From Candidatus Pacebacteria bacterium CG_4_10_14_3_um_filter_34_15 (GTDB taxonomy: Bacteria > Patescibacteriota > Microgenomatia > UBA1400 > PJMF01): DNA of 44,118 nt. Numbering within the stretch: the stretch's first letter is position 1; the number at the start of each line of letters is the position of its first letter. Shown in pieces: positions 9,662-19,680 of this stretch. The notes under the pieces are model-generated. The model saw nothing but the letters and a program-made list of their open reading frames with translations. It was not told the origin of the DNA and made no database searches. The stretch spans positions 1 through 44,118 of the forward strand of contig PFJN01000044.1 of the NCBI GenBank assembly GCA_002783105.1. Reading direction: 5' to 3'. Position numbers and translations under genes: made by a program.

Positions 9662-10849
9662 TCAGATTTGGCTCCCTGTATATTTATAGTTTACAATTTT
9701 TAAAACTGCTTCGTCAACTAAATTTTTAAATGTTGCGTCACTATCATATCGAACGGATAAATCATTAATGATATTTTTCAACTCTTCTGTTGTCACGGTT
9801 GGACCATAAATTAATACTTCATCTCCTGCTGTTATAGCTTCTCCCGAAACTTTAACCAGATCTTTTGCTTCATTTATATTATTTTTATCAAAACTGGCCG
9901 ATTTCATGTCAAGAGCATCAGAAAAAATTAATATATCTGGATAAACTGCTTTTAATTCACCCACACAATCAGCACTCAAAGAACATGGAATGCCCGGATC
10001 CTGGTTAAGAACTCCAGCGTGAGAAACCATAACTCCAACATGCGGAGATTCATTTATTAGATAGGTATATAGTTTGACATCGTTGTCCAATACTTTAGCA
10101 AAATCAAAACTAGTGTGTAAATCTTTTGTAATGTTTCCAATTCCGGGAAAATGCTTTAGTACTGGCAGAATCTCATAACTATCAAATATCACGGTAAACT
10201 CAAGACTTCTTTCTGCCACCACCGGGTATGAATCAGAACAAATTCTGTCTTTTAATACCTGACTATCGCCAACATCTAAAACTGGTGCCAAAACTATATC
10301 TATACCTGTGTCTTTAAGCTCCTGAGCAGATGTTTTTAGGATTTGTTTGAATTCTTCAATGTCTTCAATGGCACAAAGTTTTTTCCATGAAGGTATTATC
10401 GTGTATCCTGCTCCATTTAATCTTTGTACTTTGCCACCTTCGTGATCGACTGCAAATTTTGGAGATAATAGACTACTTTTATATAAACTTTTAGCTTCAA
10501 CAATTTTTAGTTTTGCACTTTCAGAAGAAATATTCTCTCCAAAAATAGTAATAAATCCAGTCTCTAAATTAACAGCAGATGGAGTGGCCGATTTACTACT
10601 CTCATTTTCAATACTTTCATCAATAACTAAAGGTGACGCTATCATTTGAGCAATTTTTTCTTTTGAAGATAATTGTTTAAAAATATCGGCACCTGACAAA
10701 ACTACTGGCTCCTCAGAAATATTTATCTGCTGTACATCGGTTTCTTTCACATCAAAATATTTTTCGAATGGTCTTGTAAAATAATTAACACCCAGTAAAA
10801 TTAAAACAATAAAAAGTATTCCAATAAAAATGCGTTGTCTAATTTTCAT
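9662..10849 (-). CDS. Glycoside hydrolase family 3 (beta-N-acetylhexosaminidase/NagZ-like)
   Basis: DHEGGKVQRL, LAPVLDVGD, PVLKHFPGIGN, LIFSDALDMKS; N-terminal TM; start chosen at MKIRQRIF. Confidence 0.85.
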   Translation of the reverse strand: MKIRQRIFIGILFIVLILLGVNYFTRPFEKYFDVKETDVQQINISEEPVVLSGADIFKQLSSKEKIAQMIASPLVIDESIENESSKSATPSAVNLETGFITIFGENISSESAKLKIVEAKSLYKSSLLSPKFAVDHEGGKVQRLNGAGYTIIPSWKKLCAIEDIEEFKQILKTSAQELKDTGIDIVLAPVLDVGDSQVLKDRICSDSYPVVAERSLEFTVIFDSYEILPVLKHFPGIGNITKDLHTSFDFAKVLDNDVKLYTYLINESPHVGVMVSHAGVLNQDPGIPCSLSADCVGELKAVYPDILIFSDALDMKSASFDKNNINEAKDLVKVSGEAITAGDEVLIYGPTVTTEELKNIINDLSVRYDSDATFKNLVDEAVLKIVNYKYTGSQI

Positions 10850-11189
10850 CTTTGAGTTGTTTAACCTTCCACATAAATAATCTTGCCTTACTTTTTGCCA
10901 AACCTGCATCCGTTACAAATGACAATGCTCTCTCCAAAATTCCTCTGTCAACGGTTTTTGCCATTCCAATATACAAACTTTTATGGCTCATGTCATTAAG
11001 TGCTACTGCCAATCTATAACCAAAGTCTTGAAATTCCTGAGTTATATATCCTCCCTTGTCTTTTAAATTATATTTTTTCAATAATGAACCGATTTCACTA
11101 AAGCCTTTTTTCTTTTTTTTCAATGGTTCATTAAATCCAAGATCCATCTGAGTTGAATCTTGTTTAATTGAAACTGATTTTTTAGACAT
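10839..11189 (-). CDS. Hypothetical protein
   Basis: ORF in a tight operon between MFS and GH3 genes. Confidence 0.55.
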   Translation of the reverse strand: MSKKSVSIKQDSTQMDLGFNEPLKKKKKGFSEIGSLLKKYNLKDKGGYITQEFQDFGYRLAVALNDMSHKSLYIGMAKTVDRGILERALSFVTDAGLAKSKARLFMWKVKQLKDEN

Positions 11190-12411
11190 AATCTGGTTTT
11201 TTTTCACTAATTAACATACCTACCAATATAGCAACTCCAGCGAATACAAAAATTGAGTTCCATGACGAAAAGAAAAGAAAGAATATTCCAAATAGTGACC
11301 AAAAAATAATTCTAACAAAATTTAAAATCATTTCCAAATAAGTAAAATATTCATCAGATAAATGACCTTTACCACGTTTCATAAACATTGAGTCAAAAAA
11401 TAGTGAATACACGTTTGTGGCTAATCTATCAAATGTGTCTACCAGAGCTATACTCCAAACATCAAAAACCTGAGTTCTTACTAACCATAAAAATGAAATA
11501 AATCCTCCTGACATGTAAAAAGGTCTTTTATTTTTATGATGGTCGATATACTTTCCAATAAAGAATGTAAAAGTCATCGCCAAAAATAATGAAAATGTGT
11601 ATAAATAGCCAACTCTATCTACCGATCCTAAAAGGAAAAAAATGTATAAAGACCATAAATATATAATAGAGTCATTAATATTTCTTCCAGAGTTAGCAAT
11701 TCCTAATTGAAGAAATTTTTTATTCTTTATCCAGATCATAAAATTAGCAAAACTCACATTATTTTTACGAACTTTTGCGTCCATCATTAGTGCAAAAACA
11801 CTTGATAAAAGATTTATCGCAATCCCAATTAAGAACAGATATTCAAATCCAATCAAATATACAATTACGCCACTAATGGCTGGGGAAATCATTGCAACTG
11901 ATTGCAACAAAAACCGTATTAAACTCAGATCTTTACCCATGTTACTTTTATGAGCTGTTTTACTTAATAAAGAAAAATAACCTGGCCAAAAAAACTGAGA
12001 GTTTACACCATCGATAATTGCCGATACCAAGACATAAATAGGATTTGCTTTTGATAAATAAAGCGTCACAAACATCAATATTCTTAAAAATAATGATAAA
12101 ACAAAACTTCTTTGATAGCCAATTTTTCCCAACATTTTTCCAGAAAATATTCCAAAAGATAAACCCACTACTCCATAAACAACATAATAAAAAGATATGG
12201 TCAGCATTCCTCTTTGAAAATCTGTAAATGGAAGGAATGACAGAAAGCTTGTTTCAGAACCAATCATAAAAAGAAAAATTGGCAGAAAAAACAGAGCCAT
12301 CTTATTTACTAAATCTCTAGTTACTCTTATTCCATAAAGTAACTTCATGTTTTTACTATCATCATAAGTAATATGAGGCAAATGAAGATGGTGAGCTCTA
12401 ATTCTAGGCAT
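11182..12411 (-). CDS. MFS-like transporter
   Basis: About 10-12 hydrophobic segments, MFS-like loop GKMLGKIGYQRSF. Confidence 0.75.
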   Translation of the reverse strand: MPRIRAHHLHLPHITYDDSKNMKLLYGIRVTRDLVNKMALFFLPIFLFMIGSETSFLSFLPFTDFQRGMLTISFYYVVYGVVGLSFGIFSGKMLGKIGYQRSFVLSLFLRILMFVTLYLSKANPIYVLVSAIIDGVNSQFFWPGYFSLLSKTAHKSNMGKDLSLIRFLLQSVAMISPAISGVIVYLIGFEYLFLIGIAINLLSSVFALMMDAKVRKNNVSFANFMIWIKNKKFLQLGIANSGRNINDSIIYLWSLYIFFLLGSVDRVGYLYTFSLFLAMTFTFFIGKYIDHHKNKRPFYMSGGFISFLWLVRTQVFDVWSIALVDTFDRLATNVYSLFFDSMFMKRGKGHLSDEYFTYLEMILNFVRIIFWSLFGIFFLFFSSWNSIFVFAGVAILVGMLISEKKPDYV

Positions 12412-12420
12412 AAATTATTT

Positions 12421-12957
12421 CTACTTGACTAAGTTCATCAATCTTTTGACAACTTCCATTTTTACAAAATTAAATTTTTGAGTTTCATTTACATTAAATT
12501 TCTGTAAAACATAGACTGGAGAGGACATTGTCCTATCACCCTCTCTTGTATCAATTCCAATTCGAACGTGCCAAAAATTTTTAGTTCCCAAGTGTTGATA
12601 AATGGACATTAGGCCGTTGTGTCCTACTGGACCACTGCCAAATTTAATTTTAAAATCTCCCAAGGCTATATCTAGATCATCATGAATTACATAAAGATTT
12701 TCGTAGCTTGTCTGAGGTTTTTTGAGATAATAATCCAAAACTGCCTTGACTGAAAATCCAGAACCATTCATAAAGGTTTGCGGTTTGACGAATATATTTT
12801 GATCTAGTTTGCAAACTTCTGACTGCAGCTTTTTTTTAAGAGAAAAATTTGGACAACCCAGAGTTTCGCTCAAGTTTTGAATAATCTCAAATCCAACATT
12901 ATGCCTGGAATTATTATAAATGTCTCCCGGATTACCTAGTCCTGCAACAATATTCAT
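12421..12957 (-). CDS. pth: Peptidyl-tRNA hydrolase
   Basis: AGLGNPGDIYNNSRHNVGFEII, KPQTFMNGSG, HDDLDIALGDFKIKFGSGPVGHNGL. Confidence 0.97.
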   Translation of the reverse strand: MNIVAGLGNPGDIYNNSRHNVGFEIIQNLSETLGCPNFSLKKKLQSEVCKLDQNIFVKPQTFMNGSGFSVKAVLDYYLKKPQTSYENLYVIHDDLDIALGDFKIKFGSGPVGHNGLMSIYQHLGTKNFWHVRIGIDTREGDRTMSSPVYVLQKFNVNETQKFNFVKMEVVKRLMNLVK

Positions 12958-12983
12958 ATTTAATCTTCTATCTTATTTAATAC

Positions 12984-13008
12984 ATTGTAACAGTCTCCCT
13001 GTTATAAT
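12984..13008. promoter_or_regulatory. Dyad-symmetric divergent promoter between pth and the GT2 gene
   Basis: ATTGTAACAG tctcc CTGTTATAAT: 10-bp arms, one mismatch; TATAAT on + (13003-13008), TACAAT on - (12984-12989). Confidence 0.55.
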
Positions 13009-13015
13009 ACATAAT

Positions 13016-13753
13016 ATGAAAAATAGTCCATTCTTCTCAATTGTAATTCCAACATTAAATGAAGAAGAGTACCTGCCCCATCTACTAATTGATCTTAGTT
13101 TACAAACATATAAAGATTTTGAAATCATTCATATTGACGGAAAATCTGAGGACAAAACTGTTGAGTTTGCAAGCAAATTTAATGTAGTAACCAAAATTGT
13201 GAGAGTTAGAAATGTCAGCTACCAAAGAAATGTTGGTACCAAACTTGCAAAAGGAAAATGGATAATCTTTATGGATGCTGATAATAGATTAGATTCGTCA
13301 TTTTTAAAAAATATCAAACTTCAAATATCCAAATATAAAACTATTGATATTTTTAACACCTTAGTAAAGATTGATGAAAATAGAATTATGGAAACAATGG
13401 CCAACTTGTGGCTTCTGTTTAATGATAAATTTGAAAAAAAAGCTGCCTATGGAGCTATGATTGGTGTAAAAACCCACCTTGCTTTAAAATTTCCTTTTGA
13501 TGAAAAACAGAAATTAATGGAGGATAGCATTTTTGTACAAAACTTGATCAATAAAGGTTGCGTTTTTAAAATTTTCAAAAACCCAAGATATTTACTTTCA
13601 ATTAGAAGAATTAACTCCGATGGTATTTTAAAAACAATTAAAAATAATTCTAAATCAATTAATCACTACTATATTAAAGGAAAAGATTTCAAAAATTCTA
13701 ACTGTGAATATAAAATGAACGGAGGAACCAAGATTTCTAAAAAACTAGACTAA
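13016..13753 (+). CDS. Glycosyltransferase family 2
   Basis: FSIVIPTLNEEEYLPHLL, IHIDGKSEDKT, KWIIFMDADNRL; start trimmed to MKNSPFF. Confidence 0.9.
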   Translation: MKNSPFFSIVIPTLNEEEYLPHLLIDLSLQTYKDFEIIHIDGKSEDKTVEFASKFNVVTKIVRVRNVSYQRNVGTKLAKGKWIIFMDADNRLDSSFLKNIKLQISKYKTIDIFNTLVKIDENRIMETMANLWLLFNDKFEKKAAYGAMIGVKTHLALKFPFDEKQKLMEDSIFVQNLINKGCVFKIFKNPRYLLSIRRINSDGILKTIKNNSKSINHYYIKGKDFKNSNCEYKMNGGTKISKKLD

Positions 13754-13754
13754 T

Positions 13755-14972
13755 TTATAGATTAATTTTAGACTTTAAATACTTTCCCACTGATCTTCTT
13801 TCTTTTTTCTCAGTTATCAATTTTCTGTACAGCTCAAGATGTTGCTTTGCAGAATTTGCGATGGAATATTCTTTCGCTAGTTGGATCGAACTCTTAGACA
13901 TTTCTTTTTGTAATTTTGCATCTAATAAAATTTTTGATATTTTATCTGAAAATTCATCGGCATTATCTCCATCTACAAGATAACCATTGTTGTGAATCAT
14001 CTCTACAAGACCTCTAGAATGAGCAGCCACTATTGGAAGACCAAAATTCATTGCTTCAATAATACTCACTGGTTGAACTTCACTATGACTGGCCGTTACA
14101 AAAACCTTAGCAAGCTTAAAGATTCCTTTTCTAACTAAATCCAAATTTTTTAGTTCTCCAGAAAAAATTACCTGTTTCTTTATATTGAGGTCTGATACAA
14201 GTTTTTGAAGACGTTTTAAGTCTGGACCACCTCCAACAATTAATAGTTTTGAATCTGGAATTTTTTTTATTACAATTGCGAAACTTTTGATCAAGGTTTC
14301 GATATTTTTTTCAAGGCTAACTCTGCCAACATATAAAATTATTTTAGATTTTGAGAGTGAATATTTTTTAATAAAGTCTTTTTGCTGTTCCTTGTATAAC
14401 TCCACATTTAAAAAATTGACAGCATTTCTAATAACGTTTATAGGGCCAGAAAAATCGTGACCTAGAAGATCATTTTTAACAAAACTTGAAGGGGTAACTA
14501 CGACGTCTGCTCGATCATAAAATGTTTTAGCCAATGACCACAACATTTTTTGAACTGTCCCAACACCTCGATTCTTGATTCCCCAAACTCGCAAATATTC
14601 TGGCTCCATGAAATATCCATGAAAAGCGGCTACAGATTTTATGTTAACTAGTTTAGAGTAAAAAAGACCAATACTTCCGACTGTTCCAGGACCAATTATA
14701 TGAACAATATCTGGAGAAAACTTTTTCAAGACACTAAAAAGCTCCCTAGAAAACATACCCAACATTAATTCTGGATAAACAACCGCAGGAATTGAAGGCA
14801 AAAAAATAATTTTAATGCCTTTTAGCTTCACTGTTTTACTTCCTTTTGCCTTTGGAGTAATTACTAGAACCTCATGTCCTTGTTTTACAAATTCTTGAGT
14901 CAAGTGAACCAAACTATTGGTGACACCATCAACGTGTGGCAAAAACATATCAGCAAAAACGGCAATTTTCAT
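13755..14972 (-). CDS. Glycosyltransferase family 4 (GT-B)
   Basis: FADMFLPHVDGVTNSLVHL, ILYVGRVSLEKNIETLI, SEVQPVSIIEAMNFGLPIVA. Confidence 0.93.
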   Translation of the reverse strand: MKIAVFADMFLPHVDGVTNSLVHLTQEFVKQGHEVLVITPKAKGSKTVKLKGIKIIFLPSIPAVVYPELMLGMFSRELFSVLKKFSPDIVHIIGPGTVGSIGLFYSKLVNIKSVAAFHGYFMEPEYLRVWGIKNRGVGTVQKMLWSLAKTFYDRADVVVTPSSFVKNDLLGHDFSGPINVIRNAVNFLNVELYKEQQKDFIKKYSLSKSKIILYVGRVSLEKNIETLIKSFAIVIKKIPDSKLLIVGGGPDLKRLQKLVSDLNIKKQVIFSGELKNLDLVRKGIFKLAKVFVTASHSEVQPVSIIEAMNFGLPIVAAHSRGLVEMIHNNGYLVDGDNADEFSDKISKILLDAKLQKEMSKSSIQLAKEYSIANSAKQHLELYRKLITEKKERRSVGKYLKSKINL

Positions 14973-14985
14973 AGGCTATATTATA

Positions 14986-16908
14986 CTAAAATTTATCTAA
15001 CTCGTTAATTTGAGTTGCGTCCGTCCAGTTTTTATCATCTCTAAACTTGATTAATCTTGGAAAACGCATTGCAAAGCCCGCCGTATGACTTGGTGATTTG
15101 GTAATTTCATCGGCAGCAATCTCTACCACCAGTTCAGGGATTAACCAAACATCTGGCAACAAAATTTTTGCTACTTCATAATTATCTGGTTTTTCTTTGG
15201 TTTCCAACAAATCTATGCGCTTCTTCAAATCTTTAAACTGCTCATCAGTTAGACCCGTACCAACTTTGCCAATTGTTTTGACTTCTTGTTTCTCATTAAG
15301 AACTCCCGCCAAAAATGCTCCCACTCCAAATTGTGAGCGTTTACCCCGTCCAAAATAATAACCCATAACAACTAAATCTAAAGTATCTTTCAGTTTTCCT
15401 GAAGTACCTTCTTCCTCTTTTATTTTAACCCACTGCCAACCTTTTCTGCCACTTTTATAACTAGAATTTCGCTGCTTCATTACAGCTCCTTCCAGCCCAC
15501 TCCCCAACTGTAACCCATGAAATTCTTTTAGAATCTTCGGGTCGCTAATCACCGAAGCTTTTGTATACCTAATGGTGTCATTATCTTTGAATAGATCTCT
15601 TAGTAGCTCTTTTCTTGATTGCAACTTTTCATCTAAAAGAGAGCTATTGTTTAAAAATAAACAATCAAAAACATAAAATCTTATGGGTACTTTTTTTGAC
15701 TGTTCTACCACTAAGTGCTTTCGTTTTCTGGTAATTGTTTCTTGAAAAGACAATAGTTTTCCTGTCTCATTGTCATAGCCAATTGCTTCAGCATCCAAAA
15801 TACAATTAGCACAATTTAAGGTTTTTGCCACAGTTTCGAGTTCCGGAAACATATGCGTAACATCTTCTAAATTTCTTGTAAACGCTCTTATGTTTATAAT
15901 GTTTCCAGCAGTATCTTTGTCACCGCCCATACCTAAAATATTAAAACCATTTTTTGAATAATGAATTTGAATTCGCAGTCCATCATATTTTGGTTCAGCA
16001 AAAACTTCACCCATTTTTGCAATTATTTCTTCGGATGAATTTAATCTTTGACACAAAGCTGGAATAACTGGAGTTCCAACTACAACTAAATAATTGCTGT
16101 TTAACTTAGATGCTAATTTTGAAGGAAAATCACTTTTTGAAACTTTTTTTAGATTTCGCGAAATTTTAATATATGTTTTTGCTAATTCACCTACATCTGC
16201 TCTTTTTTGATATGCATTTTCAAGTAAGTTTCTGTGATCTTTGCTTCCAAGAACCGACCAAGATAGCGCGTCAAGCATTGTCATCGCCGAGAATCCAAGC
16301 CTAAGCTTTCCAATTACTATTCTTGCAACAAATTTTGAAGAAATAGGATCTAAATTCATCAACAATTCTGATAGTTTATTTACTTTTCTATTTTGAGAAC
16401 CCGATCCATTGTCTAAAGCAATTTTTTTAAGTTTTTCGTAAACATCTAAAACTGACAGATCATTTCTTAGGTTTGCGCCACTTTTCTCAGCTATCGATCT
16501 AAATTTTGTCACAATTTCTTTTGTAGCATTGCCAACATCACCACTTTTTTTATAGTCTTTAGTAATTTTTATTATTTCTGAATCTAAAGATAATTCTTTA
16601 AAATCTGGATCAACCTCTTCAAAAAGACTTGACTCAAAATCATTTAAATTATTATTTTTGTCGAATGCACCAGCAATAGCACTCTTTGATTCTAATCTTG
16701 CCAATGCCCTAATAACCATCTTGACAGAAAGTTGAAATTCTAATGATAAATATAACGGAACCAGGCTACCTTGCATCAAATAACTTGCTTGAGTTACTTC
16801 TTCATCTTCTAATACATTAAACAAATCTGCCAACTGATACATCATTTCTAGACGAGATGGTGTGCTTTCCAATTTTTCGAGGTAATTTGAGAATTTACTA
16901 AATAACAT
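14986..16908 (-). CDS. ATP-dependent DNA ligase (archaeal-like)
   Basis: Adenylation motif AEPKYDGLRIQIHY, ILDAEAIGYD, FYVFDCLFLN, GAVMKQRNSSYKSGRKGWQWVKIK. Confidence 0.95.
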   Translation of the reverse strand: MLFSKFSNYLEKLESTPSRLEMMYQLADLFNVLEDEEVTQASYLMQGSLVPLYLSLEFQLSVKMVIRALARLESKSAIAGAFDKNNNLNDFESSLFEEVDPDFKELSLDSEIIKITKDYKKSGDVGNATKEIVTKFRSIAEKSGANLRNDLSVLDVYEKLKKIALDNGSGSQNRKVNKLSELLMNLDPISSKFVARIVIGKLRLGFSAMTMLDALSWSVLGSKDHRNLLENAYQKRADVGELAKTYIKISRNLKKVSKSDFPSKLASKLNSNYLVVVGTPVIPALCQRLNSSEEIIAKMGEVFAEPKYDGLRIQIHYSKNGFNILGMGGDKDTAGNIINIRAFTRNLEDVTHMFPELETVAKTLNCANCILDAEAIGYDNETGKLLSFQETITRKRKHLVVEQSKKVPIRFYVFDCLFLNNSSLLDEKLQSRKELLRDLFKDNDTIRYTKASVISDPKILKEFHGLQLGSGLEGAVMKQRNSSYKSGRKGWQWVKIKEEEGTSGKLKDTLDLVVMGYYFGRGKRSQFGVGAFLAGVLNEKQEVKTIGKVGTGLTDEQFKDLKKRIDLLETKEKPDNYEVAKILLPDVWLIPELVVEIAADEITKSPSHTAGFAMRFPRLIKFRDDKNWTDATQINELDKF

Positions 16909-16953
16909 AAGTCAGTTTAACACAACATACTTGTTGCGAAATATAATTAGAAA

Positions 16954-18045
16954 TCAATCTACCAACTTGTAACTTACACCCTTGGTAACGCCGTGTTTTT
17001 CAATAACTTTTTTATCAATTAAATCTTTAAGATCTCTTAAGATCGTATCAACTGAGACGTTTGGTAGAACCATTTTCATGTCGTCTGACGTAACATCATC
17101 CTGATTTTGAAAAAGCTCCAATAAAATTATTTGTCTTTCTGATAGGGCAACTTGCTTACCAAGTTGTTTCTTTAATTTTAAATCTTTTGACAGTCTCATC
17201 ACCTGATTTCTAATTTTATCTATTTCGATTGCGAGTCCGTAGCAAAAATATTCTAGCCAATAGCTTAAGTCATTATTTTTGCTTTGTTGAACTGACAATA
17301 AAGCCTGGTAGTAGGCTTCAACATCGCTATCAAAATATTGTTCAATAGAAAAGAATTTTTTAAAATCATAATCTAGTGAGTACATTATCAGCGATGCCAT
17401 CGCTCTAGCTGTTCGGCCATTGCCCTCAATAAAAGGATGAATATAAACCAACTGATAATGAACAATTGCTGCCCTAAAAATTGGGTGAATTTGTTGAGCT
17501 TCATCGCTATTAACCCAAGTGAAAAAGTCTTCAATTAAATAAGGTATTTCCATTGAAACCGGTGGACGGTAAATAATATTTTCATTTAACGCACTTTTAA
17601 TAATCACTTGTTTATCTCTGTAAACCCCAGCATATTTATCGTCAACCAAATTAGCTACAGTCAATTTGTGAATTGTTTTAAGGGTACTTTCGGTAAAAAT
17701 AGTCTTTAAATTTCCACTTCGTTGTTTATCAATCCATGAAATAACATTTCGATAATTTAAAACCTCTTGGATATCTCTAGCTCTGGCCATAATGCCAGTT
17801 TTTTCAGCTATTTCGGATGTATCGACAATGTTTTCCATTCTAACAACTTGCTGAGCCTGTTCCTTTGTTAGATCGTTTCCCTCAATTTTAGTGCCATAAT
17901 GAACAGTTCTAGTAAATGCCTCATCTCTAAATTTTGCCTCCCATGCAGGAACCAAAGGAGAATGATCAATAAGAGTCTTTGAAGACTCAATTCTTGAAAT
18001 ATAAGTAAGAAGATTGCTTGTAATTTTGAACTCTGGCTGGTACAT
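16954..18045 (-). CDS. Fic family protein with N-terminal inhibitory-type motif and C-terminal winged helix
   Basis: Fic motif HPFIEGNGRTAR; TKIEGN resembling the class II inhibitory motif; wHTH-like C-terminus. Confidence 0.92.
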   Translation of the reverse strand: MYQPEFKITSNLLTYISRIESSKTLIDHSPLVPAWEAKFRDEAFTRTVHYGTKIEGNDLTKEQAQQVVRMENIVDTSEIAEKTGIMARARDIQEVLNYRNVISWIDKQRSGNLKTIFTESTLKTIHKLTVANLVDDKYAGVYRDKQVIIKSALNENIIYRPPVSMEIPYLIEDFFTWVNSDEAQQIHPIFRAAIVHYQLVYIHPFIEGNGRTARAMASLIMYSLDYDFKKFFSIEQYFDSDVEAYYQALLSVQQSKNNDLSYWLEYFCYGLAIEIDKIRNQVMRLSKDLKLKKQLGKQVALSERQIILLELFQNQDDVTSDDMKMVLPNVSVDTILRDLKDLIDKKVIEKHGVTKGVSYKLVD

Positions 18046-18109
18046 CTAAGGACAGAGTATAACTTATTATTGCAAATTTTGCAGAGATAAAATCTAACCC
18101 AATGCTTTA

Positions 18110-18370
18110 TCAACCATATAATTCACTATGGGTACCAATTAAACCAAAAATAATTACCACTTCACCTTTTTTTAAATAAAGTGCTCTTAAATCACCACTT
18201 ATATTCATACTCCAATATCCCTTAAAGAAACCTTTTAATGGATGAATTCGCAGTTTGTGATTAGTTGGTTCAATTAAAAAAAGTCTAAGACGATCGTCAA
18301 ACTGCTGTTGAAATTTTTGAGGTAATTTTTTGTATTGTTTTTTAAACTTTAGAGCATACTGAATAGTCAT
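18110..18370 (-). CDS. RelE/YafQ-family toxin
   Basis: YALKFKKQYKKLPQKFQQQFDDRL...HPLKGFFKGYWSMNISGDLRALY; next to a RelB/DinJ-like gene. Confidence 0.85.
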   Translation of the reverse strand: MTIQYALKFKKQYKKLPQKFQQQFDDRLRLFLIEPTNHKLRIHPLKGFFKGYWSMNISGDLRALYLKKGEVVIIFGLIGTHSELYG

Positions 18371-18379
18371 AAATAAACA

Positions 18380-18649
18380 TTATTTTTTAAGATCTACCAA
18401 AAAATCATCGGCATTATTAAACTGGTCACTAACTTTGCCAGATTTTAATTCAGCTTCTACTTCAGATATAAAATCCTCCAGGTTGGGAGTCATCTTTTCG
18501 GGAGCATATAACTCAATACGTCCAGTAACTATAACTTGACGCAGATATGCATTAATCATAGTACTCAAAGAAATTCCAATACTCTGAGCAATTTGCTGTG
18601 CCGCATTCTTCACATCTTTATCAGTTCTTACGCTAATTACTGTATTCAT
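18380..18649 (-). CDS. RelB/DinJ-family ribbon-helix-helix antitoxin
   Basis: MNTVISVRTDKDVKNAAQQIAQSIGISLSTMINAYLRQV; start trimmed to MNTVIS. Confidence 0.85.
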   Translation of the reverse strand: MNTVISVRTDKDVKNAAQQIAQSIGISLSTMINAYLRQVIVTGRIELYAPEKMTPNLEDFISEVEAELKSGKVSDQFNNADDFLVDLKK

Positions 18650-18679
18650 ACTACATAGTATATACTTTGTAGTATGAAT
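18644..18679. promoter_or_regulatory. 36-bp near-perfect palindrome overlapping the antitoxin start, candidate TA operator
   Basis: ATTCATACTACATAG-TATATA-CTTTGTAGTATGAAT: 15-bp arms, one mismatch, self-complementary centre. Confidence 0.8.
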
Positions 18680-18701
18680 GTCAATAAGGATCATTAAAGG
18701 T

Positions 18702-19538
18702 TTATTTCACAGCTTTCCAAAAAACTTTGGGAATTATCTCAACTAAATCTGAAGTATTAAAATATGGACCTACGGATTTGTATAATTCATCACCCGCTTT
18801 TTTGTTGATATAGCTACCAACAACCGCCGCCGTTACTTGATCATGAGTGCAATAAAGAGCCGCAACTAAACCGGCTAAGGAATCGCCACTACCACCTTTA
18901 GTCATGCCTGCGTTACCACCCTCAACTTCTATTATTTGTCTTTTCTCCGATGTTTCTACGTCTGCTAATAACTGTTTTCCATCAACACTTGTAAAAGTAA
19001 TTTTATCAATTTTACCTTTTAGCAAAATAGTGGCCTCAAGTTTACTAATATCTAGACCAACACTCTTAAATGAGTCTTCAAGTTTAATCATCTCATGCTT
19101 GTGAGGCGTAATAATATGATTTTTATTTAATAACTTAGGTTCAATCACCTGAAGCGCGCCTGCATCTATGACCCATTTTTTGTCTGGAAATTCACTTATT
19201 AATTTGTCAACAAAGTCTTTTGTTTTTTTATCTCTAACCAATCCTGGTCCAATTAAAATGCAATCTGCTTCATCAATGTAGCTCTCAACTTCGCCACGCG
19301 GAACAACAATTCCATTCCAAAAATCACCTTTAACCTCTTTTATCAGATCATTATTATCTGGAACTGAAGAATAAAAAACCATATCAACAAACTTTGAAGC
19401 AACGTCTAGGCTCCATTTACTAGCAGCATGAAAAAGCTCAGAACCGCCAATTAGCAACAGCTTCCCATTCTGGCCTTTGTGAGAGTCATCGGAAGGAAGT
19501 TTAATATTCTTCAAGTAATTTTTAACTTCTGTGTTCAT
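18702..19538 (-). CDS. nnrD: ADP-dependent NAD(P)H-hydrate dehydratase-like protein (YjeF C-terminal/ribokinase-like)
   Basis: GQNGKLLLIGGSELFHAA, VIDAGALQVIEP, ITPHKHEM, GGNAGMTKGGSGDSLAGLVAALY. Confidence 0.88.
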   Translation of the reverse strand: MNTEVKNYLKNIKLPSDDSHKGQNGKLLLIGGSELFHAASKWSLDVASKFVDMVFYSSVPDNNDLIKEVKGDFWNGIVVPRGEVESYIDEADCILIGPGLVRDKKTKDFVDKLISEFPDKKWVIDAGALQVIEPKLLNKNHIITPHKHEMIKLEDSFKSVGLDISKLEATILLKGKIDKITFTSVDGKQLLADVETSEKRQIIEVEGGNAGMTKGGSGDSLAGLVAALYCTHDQVTAAVVGSYINKKAGDELYKSVGPYFNTSDLVEIIPKVFWKAVK

Positions 19539-19564
19539 ATATTTTCTATAATATTTTTATGTTA

Positions 19565-19680
19565 TTGTAGCTAAATTTAATAAAATGTGTACATAAGTGA
19601 GCAATCAGCGAGTTGTCGCTTTAGCTGTCAATATAGAGCGTATGCTCACGTTGTATATATTTTATTCAACGAAGCTACAA
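19565..19680. repeat. 116-nt imperfect inverted repeat with internal hairpin
   Basis: TTGTAGCT/AGCTACAA, AATAAAAT/ATTTTATT, GTGAGCA/TGCTCAC; internal AGCGA-gttg-TCGCT. Confidence 0.7.

Noticed and set aside
18702-18760. Possible second TA toxin downstream of DinJ
   Set aside because: The region is the start of the intergenic/nnrD C-terminus on the same strand; no separate ORF.
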